From assembly GCF_015594925.2 (NCBI RefSeq), contig NZ_CP087591.1, forward strand, positions 1,509,119-1,573,118: DNA of 64,000 nt. Direction: 5' to 3'. The notes under the pieces were generated by a model. It searched no databases, was not told where the DNA came from, and saw only the letters and a list, made by a program, of their open reading frames with translations. Positions within the stretch are counted from its first letter, which is position 1, and every line of letters begins with the position of its first letter. The position numbers and the translations under genes were made by a program. Positions 59,891-64,000 of the stretch are shown here, one piece after another. The DNA comes from Vibrio sp. VB16. GTDB taxonomy: Bacteria; Pseudomonadota; Gammaproteobacteria; Enterobacterales; Vibrionaceae.

Positions 59891-59933
59891 TATTGACAAT
59901 ATAATTAGTGTGGTTGAGAATAAATTGTCAATA
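59891..59933. repeat. 10-bp perfect inverted repeat upstream of the EAL gene
   Basis: TATTGACAAT at 59891-59900 and ATTGTCAATA at 59924-59933 are exact reverse complements separated by 23 bp; centre-to-centre distance is 33 bp, about three helical turns. The left arm contains a TTGACA hexamer that could be the -35 box of the EAL gene. Likely an operator; its binder is unknown. Confidence 0.55.
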
Positions 59934-59954
59934 AATAAAATTTGAATATATCTT

Positions 59955-60773
59955 ATGTATTTTGAACGTAGAGAACTAGAATCCCTCATTAAACGAGATA
60001 ATAACGGTTACTATTTTGCAATTTACAATGGATTGTTACTCAATAGTGTATTTCAACCGATATTGAAAAGTCACATTCATATTATTGGTTACGAGGCATT
60101 ACTTCGAATAGAGTCTATTGATGGACACGAAATTCGTACCGATCTTTTTTTTAGAAGTGACCTTTTTAGTTTCGATTGCAAAATGTTCGTTGAACGCCTT
60201 AGTCGCGCGATCCACATAAGAAATTTCGCCCTATCATCAAAACGACACTCTACCCTATTCTTAAATACCATTCCTCGGTCTAATGAATATTTTCTTAATA
60301 ACAGTCGTAACACCAAACTACTCATGCAACGCCTAGATGAATTAGAGATCAAGACTAGCCAGATTGTCATCGAGATCGTGGAACTAGATAGCTATAATCC
60401 GAGACGACTTAAACAGTCTATTGACCACCTGAAAGAACTTGGTTTTACCATCGCTATCGATGATTATGGTATTGATTCTTCAGATGTTCACCGTGTTGAT
60501 CTAGTGCAACCAGACATAATAAAATTGGATAAAAGCTTGCTGGATGATTTTATTAACGGTAACCAACGAGGGCTATGCGAAGCGTTGGATTTGGGTGAGA
60601 GTATAAATGCAAAAATCTTAATAGAAGGAATAGAAACAAAAGAACAGTTTCTCAGTATATCTGGTCTCAATGTAAGCCTGTATCAAGGCTTTCACTTTGC
60701 GACACCGCTCCGATTAGATGTAGACGGCCAAACTAAAGCAGCCTATAATCACGACTGTCAGATCTTAAATTAG
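59955..60773 (+). CDS. Stand-alone EAL-domain phosphodiesterase
   Basis: A 272-residue protein made of a single EAL domain that hydrolyses c-di-GMP to pGpG. Motifs: VFQPILKSHIHIIGYEALLR (EAL near residue 47), LFLNTIP (Asn), VIEIVELDSY (Glu), IAIDDYGID (DDY for the usual DDF), IIKLDKSLLDDF (Lys) and LIEGIETKEQF (Glu). All metal- and substrate-binding residues appear present, so activity is likely. There is no sensor domain or signal peptide; the ATG at 59955 has a weak ribosome site. It is divergent from the TonB receptor-YfiR-GGDEF/EAL operon and shares its control region. Confidence 0.92.
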   Translation: MYFERRELESLIKRDNNGYYFAIYNGLLLNSVFQPILKSHIHIIGYEALLRIESIDGHEIRTDLFFRSDLFSFDCKMFVERLSRAIHIRNFALSSKRHSTLFLNTIPRSNEYFLNNSRNTKLLMQRLDELEIKTSQIVIEIVELDSYNPRRLKQSIDHLKELGFTIAIDDYGIDSSDVHRVDLVQPDIIKLDKSLLDDFINGNQRGLCEALDLGESINAKILIEGIETKEQFLSISGLNVSLYQGFHFATPLRLDVDGQTKAAYNHDCQILN

Positions 60774-60809
60774 TCTATTAAATAAACAGCTATCGAGTGA
60801 GAATGTGTA

Positions 60810-60983
60810 GTGAATAGAAAAAAGAAAATTAATCAAATATTTAAAAAAAGACAGAAAAAGAAAAACTCTAAATTACATACAGATAATAAAGAAAAATATA
60901 TATCTAAGGCTGACAGAGAAAAATTAGATATTATTAGAGAAGAAAATGATAACGAAAAAGAAAACCAGGAAGAAGATCAATAA
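60810..60983 (+). CDS. DUF2986-family basic small protein
   Basis: A 57-residue protein starting at GTG 60810: NRKKKINQIFKKRQKKKNSK then KYISKADREKLDIIREE and an acidic tail. The head NRKKKINQIFKKR and the KYISKADREKL block match the DUF2986 family, short, highly charged, of unknown function. Its stop lies in the loop of a strong terminator. It follows the EAL gene by 36 bp and is probably in the same transcript. Confidence 0.83.
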   Translation: MNRKKKINQIFKKRQKKKNSKLHTDNKEKYISKADREKLDIIREENDNEKENQEEDQ

Positions 60984-61000
60984 TTGATCTTCTTTTTTTA
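60971..61000 (+). terminator. Terminator after the DUF2986 gene
   Basis: AGAAGATCA and TGATCTTCT form a perfect 9-bp stem with a 5-base loop that holds the stop codon; seven T residues follow. It also borders the end of the convergent NYN gene. Confidence 0.9.
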
Positions 61001-61003
61001 ACA

Positions 61004-61480
61004 CTATTTTATTAAAAGATCTTCGTCAATTTCATAAAAACGATCCGATGCTTCTATTAAAGATTTTGCTGTAAGATCTTTAACACCGTAAACTTCGACT
61101 TCTTTTTTATACTTATCTCTGATTCGTTGTGCAAGCAAATCAAAATCACCATCGCCAGAAAGAAGAATCACGACATCTGCTTGCATCGCAAACTCTATTG
61201 CGTCCAGTGTTATCCCAACATCCCAATCCCCTTTTGCAGAACCGTCCATTCTTTGAATAAATGGCTTCAACTTAACGTTAAATCCTATCCCACGGAGTAT
61301 ATGGTGAAACTGCCTCTGTTTAGGATTGTTGCTTGCAATTGCGTAAGCGTTAGCTTCAACTACCTGTCTATTCGCGGTTGCTTTTCTCCAGAATGCATTG
61401 TAGTCAAAATGACTATTAAAACGATCCCTTGTCGTGTAGTAGATATTTTGTACGTCTACAAGTATTGCAACTGACTCCAT
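61004..61480 (-). CDS. NYN-domain (LabA/DUF88-like) putative ribonuclease
   Basis: A 158-residue NYN-domain protein with a PIN-like nuclease fold. Acidic active-site residues are visible: VAILVDVQNIYYTTRD (Asp8), GDWDVGITLDAIEFAMQAD, VVILLSGDGDFDLLAQRIRD and VYGVKDLTAKSLIEASDRFY. LabA-like members act on RNA or in regulatory roles; the target is unknown. Its ATG overlaps the AraC-family gene stop (TAATG), so the two are co-translated, an unusual partnership. Confidence 0.9.
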   Translation of the reverse strand: MESVAILVDVQNIYYTTRDRFNSHFDYNAFWRKATANRQVVEANAYAIASNNPKQRQFHHILRGIGFNVKLKPFIQRMDGSAKGDWDVGITLDAIEFAMQADVVILLSGDGDFDLLAQRIRDKYKKEVEVYGVKDLTAKSLIEASDRFYEIDEDLLIK

Positions 61481-62379
61481 TATGACTCTCTTTGTTGATG
61501 AATTCGTTTACGGTAATCTCTCGGAGAACAACCATAAAACACCTTGAATCTGTGGGTAAAATTATATGGGTCTTTATATCCAAGACGTTGCGCGATCATG
61601 GTAATAGACCATTCTTTATTGTGCAATAAATCTGCGGCCTTTTGCATGCGTAATGTTATTAGATTTTTCTGGGGAGAGCGAGCATAAAGCGATTTACACA
61701 CTCTATTTAATTGCTCTTCACTCAAAAACGTTCTGTTAGCCATCTCTTTCACCGTCCATGGCAAGTGAAGTTGTGCTCCAACTTCATTAAATAGCGCCTG
61801 AACTCTTGCGGTAGAGTTAAATGGTTTGGACTCAACACCCGTTAAAAAACTCGATATTTCGCTGCATATAAGCTTTCTGTAAGCTGGTCGACCTTCTATC
61901 TCGCTGTGCAAAAGCGTCATCAATGCCCATACAAGTTCGGCGTCCTTAAAGGGTATAACCGATTGACCAAGTTTGGCTATCTGAATCCACTTTTCTTTGT
62001 TATTAAGGAGAACCCAGGCCATTTTCCATTGCCCATCAGGTTTATTTAACTCAAATCGAAACGGAGTTAGTGCGGGTAAAACAGTCAACGTGTTTTGTTT
62101 GAGTACCACTTCACTTGTTGTTGTAGTTAGCTTACCTTCCCCTTCAATAGTAAATAGTAGGGTGTGGACGTCAACACTGTCTCTCTCAACTAGATACCCA
62201 CCTTTCAACTCCGCTAATCCAGCCATGAAAAAATGTTGAGTACTGAGTTCTGGAATATCCGATACCGTTAAAAATCGCTCCCTACATTCAGGTGAAAGAT
62301 AAACAAAATCTTTCCATTCAACAGGAGGATTAAAATCACTAATGACAGATTTGAACAGGTTTATGCTTTTTTTTGACAT
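61480..62379 (-). CDS. AraC-family transcriptional regulator
   Basis: A 299-residue regulator with an N-terminal cupin-like ligand domain (about 50-145: HTLLFTIEGEGKLTTTTSEV, LTVLPALTPFRFELNKPDGQ) and a C-terminal AraC DNA-binding domain (about 190-295: MANRTFLSEEQLNRVCKSLY, ITLRMQKAADLLHNKEWSIT, MIAQRLGYKDPYNFTHRFKV, GCSPRDYRKR). The ATG at 62379 has GAGA upstream. It is divergent from the MATE exporter gene with only 52 bp between start codons, so it probably controls that exporter and itself. It is followed by the NYN gene with a one-base overlap. Confidence 0.92.
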   Translation of the reverse strand: MSKKSINLFKSVISDFNPPVEWKDFVYLSPECRERFLTVSDIPELSTQHFFMAGLAELKGGYLVERDSVDVHTLLFTIEGEGKLTTTTSEVVLKQNTLTVLPALTPFRFELNKPDGQWKMAWVLLNNKEKWIQIAKLGQSVIPFKDAELVWALMTLLHSEIEGRPAYRKLICSEISSFLTGVESKPFNSTARVQALFNEVGAQLHLPWTVKEMANRTFLSEEQLNRVCKSLYARSPQKNLITLRMQKAADLLHNKEWSITMIAQRLGYKDPYNFTHRFKVFYGCSPRDYRKRIHQQRES

Positions 62380-62431
62380 GTTATTTCTCTGCTTATATGT
62401 CTATATTTCACTCTATTATAAAGGAGGATTC

Positions 62432-63802
62432 ATGTCATACTTAATACCTGTGCAAACTGGCCACCCGCACTTATTTTCTAGAATTATCAGGCTCGCTCTT
62501 CCTGTTGCGATACAAAGCGCGTTGGTATCAATTCTCGCGCTTGCTGATGTTCTCATGGTTAGTGAGTTTGGTAAAGAGGCAACTGCTGCTGTGGGAATTG
62601 CATCAAAATGGCATTTTGTCGCCATTATGATTATGGCAGGATTAAGTGTGTCGAATGGCGTATTGGTATCTCAATACTGGGGCAAAGATGACCGAAACTC
62701 GGCCAAATCAGTAACGCTTTACGCAATGCGTGTTGGTGCGCTAATTATTTTGCCCGTTACGGTGATAATCACGCTATTTTCTGGGTTTATTATGCAAGCA
62801 CAGACCATGGATTTACGTGTAATAGAATTGGGGTCTCAATACCTGTGGTACAGTTTTCCGGTATTGATATTAACGCACTTCGTGATCGTACTTGAATCTA
62901 GTATGCGGTCTAGCGGTGATGCCACCTCCCCACTTTATGTTGGCGCTCTAACGGTCTTTTTAAACATCGCTCTTAACTTTTGGCTCATACAGGGTGGTTT
63001 CGGTGTCGCACCTATGGGTGTAGCAGGTGCAGCCTTAGCCACCACTATTGCCCGTTTTGTGCAGATCGCTTTGATGTATTCATATATGAGGTACCGCCAC
63101 CATTGGCTCTTCAGTTCTCGACGTGTTGCCTCACCTGAAAAGTTACATGCGTCGTATCGTAAGTTGGCTATACCAAATGCATCCAACGGGTTGCTTTGGG
63201 CTGTGGGCACATTAACTTACCAGATGATATTTGGTCATATTGGAACAACGGAACTGGCCGTATTTAGCATGCTAGGACCATTTGAATCGTTGTGTTACGC
63301 GACATTCTTTGGTCTTTCTGTTGCTTGTTCCGTCCTCATTGGGCAGTCATTAGGCAAAGACCAATTTGATCAAGCGGTTCAACTAACTCGGATACTGTTG
63401 AAGTTTGTATTGATATTTGGCCTAATTCTTGGGGTGACTCTATTCGCGACCAAAGAATGGATACTCACACTACTTAATCTGGATGGAAAAGCGTTTTATC
63501 ACCTATCGCTTCCCGCAATTTCTATCCTATGCTGCGGTATCTGGTTAAGAATGCTTAACTTGATCATCATCAATGGGATATTGCGTTCTGGCGGAGACAA
63601 CCTGTTTTGCCTGCGAATGGATTTTATCGCAATGTGGTTGGTCGGTATTCCCGTCACCGCCTATGGTGCATTCATCGGAGAATGGGGGTTTTCCTGGGTT
63701 TATGCTATGTTGCTCATCGAAGAGATTGTAAAATTTTCACTCTGCTTTCATCGATATTTGAAGCTAAAATGGGTAAACAACCTTACTCTTTCTCACGCGT
63801 AG
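62432..63802 (+). CDS. MATE-family multidrug/metabolite exporter
   Basis: A 456-residue inner-membrane antiporter with twelve predicted helices, of the NorM/DinF superfamily. Family features: HLFSRIIRLALPVAIQSALV, LALADVLMVSEFGKEATAAV, LVSQYWGKDDRNSAKSVTLY (cation-entry loop), SSMRSSGDATSPLYVGALTV and IINGILRSGGDNLFCLRMDF. Its substrate and coupling ion (Na+ or H+) are not deducible. ATG 62432 is fixed by AAAGGAGG directly upstream; the frame opens earlier at 62342, but that part overlaps the AraC gene. Probably under control of the AraC-family neighbour. Confidence 0.94.
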   Translation: MSYLIPVQTGHPHLFSRIIRLALPVAIQSALVSILALADVLMVSEFGKEATAAVGIASKWHFVAIMIMAGLSVSNGVLVSQYWGKDDRNSAKSVTLYAMRVGALIILPVTVIITLFSGFIMQAQTMDLRVIELGSQYLWYSFPVLILTHFVIVLESSMRSSGDATSPLYVGALTVFLNIALNFWLIQGGFGVAPMGVAGAALATTIARFVQIALMYSYMRYRHHWLFSSRRVASPEKLHASYRKLAIPNASNGLLWAVGTLTYQMIFGHIGTTELAVFSMLGPFESLCYATFFGLSVACSVLIGQSLGKDQFDQAVQLTRILLKFVLIFGLILGVTLFATKEWILTLLNLDGKAFYHLSLPAISILCCGIWLRMLNLIIINGILRSGGDNLFCLRMDFIAMWLVGIPVTAYGAFIGEWGFSWVYAMLLIEEIVKFSLCFHRYLKLKWVNNLTLSHA

Positions 63803-64000
63803 CCTTTTTGTTCTCGGCTTCCTGCTTGGCCAATTCTAATCGAGTGTGACGATTAGATACATTTACTTTAGGTAGTTCAGGTACCTCGCGCTTTTCGTGC
63901 CGAAGGTGCCTAACCGCAAGAATGGGGTGTTTCAATAGCATTCTTGGGCCAGAGTAGCGCATGATCAACCGCATACGTTCTTTGGGTTCAGGTTTATAGC
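63783..64000 (-). CDS. C-terminal part of an unrecognised protein, N-terminus beyond right edge
   Basis: The frame is open from the right edge to a stop at 63783, giving about 71 residues: YKPEPKERMRLIMRYSGPRM, LLKHPILAVRHLRHEKREVP, then a charged tail RLELAKQEAENKKATREKE. An internal ATG at 63974 could be a start, but the frame continues without a stop to base 64000, so the gene is most likely larger. The C-terminal 20 bp overlap the convergent MATE gene. The charged tail and RMLLKHPI segment suggest a cytosolic end, possibly of a membrane protein. No family was identified. Confidence 0.5.
   Translation of the reverse strand, partial: YKPEPKERMRLIMRYSGPRMLLKHPILAVRHLRHEKREVPELPKVNVSNRHTRLELAKQEAENKKATREKE

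Noticed and set aside
1..64000. CRISPR array, rRNA, tRNA or replication origin
   Set aside because: No regularly spaced direct repeats, no cloverleaf or rRNA sequence recognised, and no DnaA/RctB-type iteron cluster seen by eye.

Overview
The window looks like a piece of a Vibrio chromosome, most probably the smaller chromosome. The reasons are the moderate-to-low GC content, many proteins of families largely confined to Vibrionaceae (DUF3319, DUF3389, DUF2861/VxrC, the DUF3404 kinase VxrA, DUF2986, the solitary autotransporter-like barrel), and the adjacency of pntAB to a five-gene vxr-type operon. The taxonomic call is inference from gene content; no search was run.

Left part (1-4 kb): a tyrosine recombinase cut by the window edge, a DUF3319/YciH pair, a VOC protein, then a low-GC, decayed stretch with a glycosyltransferase-like pseudogene carrying two in-frame stops, a phage-type repeat protein, and the frameshifted tail of an IS6-like transposase.

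4-22 kb: a type I secretion locus. Two ABC exporter genes and an HlyD adaptor run rightward and converge on a 3136-residue VCBS/cadherin-like adhesin. Both ABC ATPase domains lack key catalytic residues. The adhesin is divergent from a membrane-bound HD-GYP protein, so adhesin production and c-di-GMP turnover sit side by side.

22-41 kb: two diguanylate cyclases flanking an exported amidohydrolase; the vxrABCDE-like two-component operon (with a 47-codon UPF0181 gene as its last member); pntAB; a ComFB/HlyU-like pair; a third diguanylate cyclase; an outer-membrane barrel; a cold-shock protein with a structured leader; and a small ribbon-helix-helix-like protein.

41-54 kb: mostly housekeeping and small conserved genes: SgrR-like regulator, thioesterase, M48 lipoprotein protease, PhnA, P-loop kinase, 5'-nucleotidase with a 31-codon membrane peptide gene behind it, OLD-family nuclease, DUF1097, and a LysR regulator divergent from a FocA-like channel fused to two CBS domains.

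54-64 kb: a tightly packed operon of TonB-dependent receptor, YfiR and GGDEF-EAL protein behind a CRP-like site; a stand-alone EAL protein; DUF2986; an AraC-NYN pair; and a MATE exporter. In total the window holds eight proteins tied to c-di-GMP synthesis, breakdown, control or (for ComFB) possible sensing. No rRNA, tRNA, CRISPR array or replication origin was seen.
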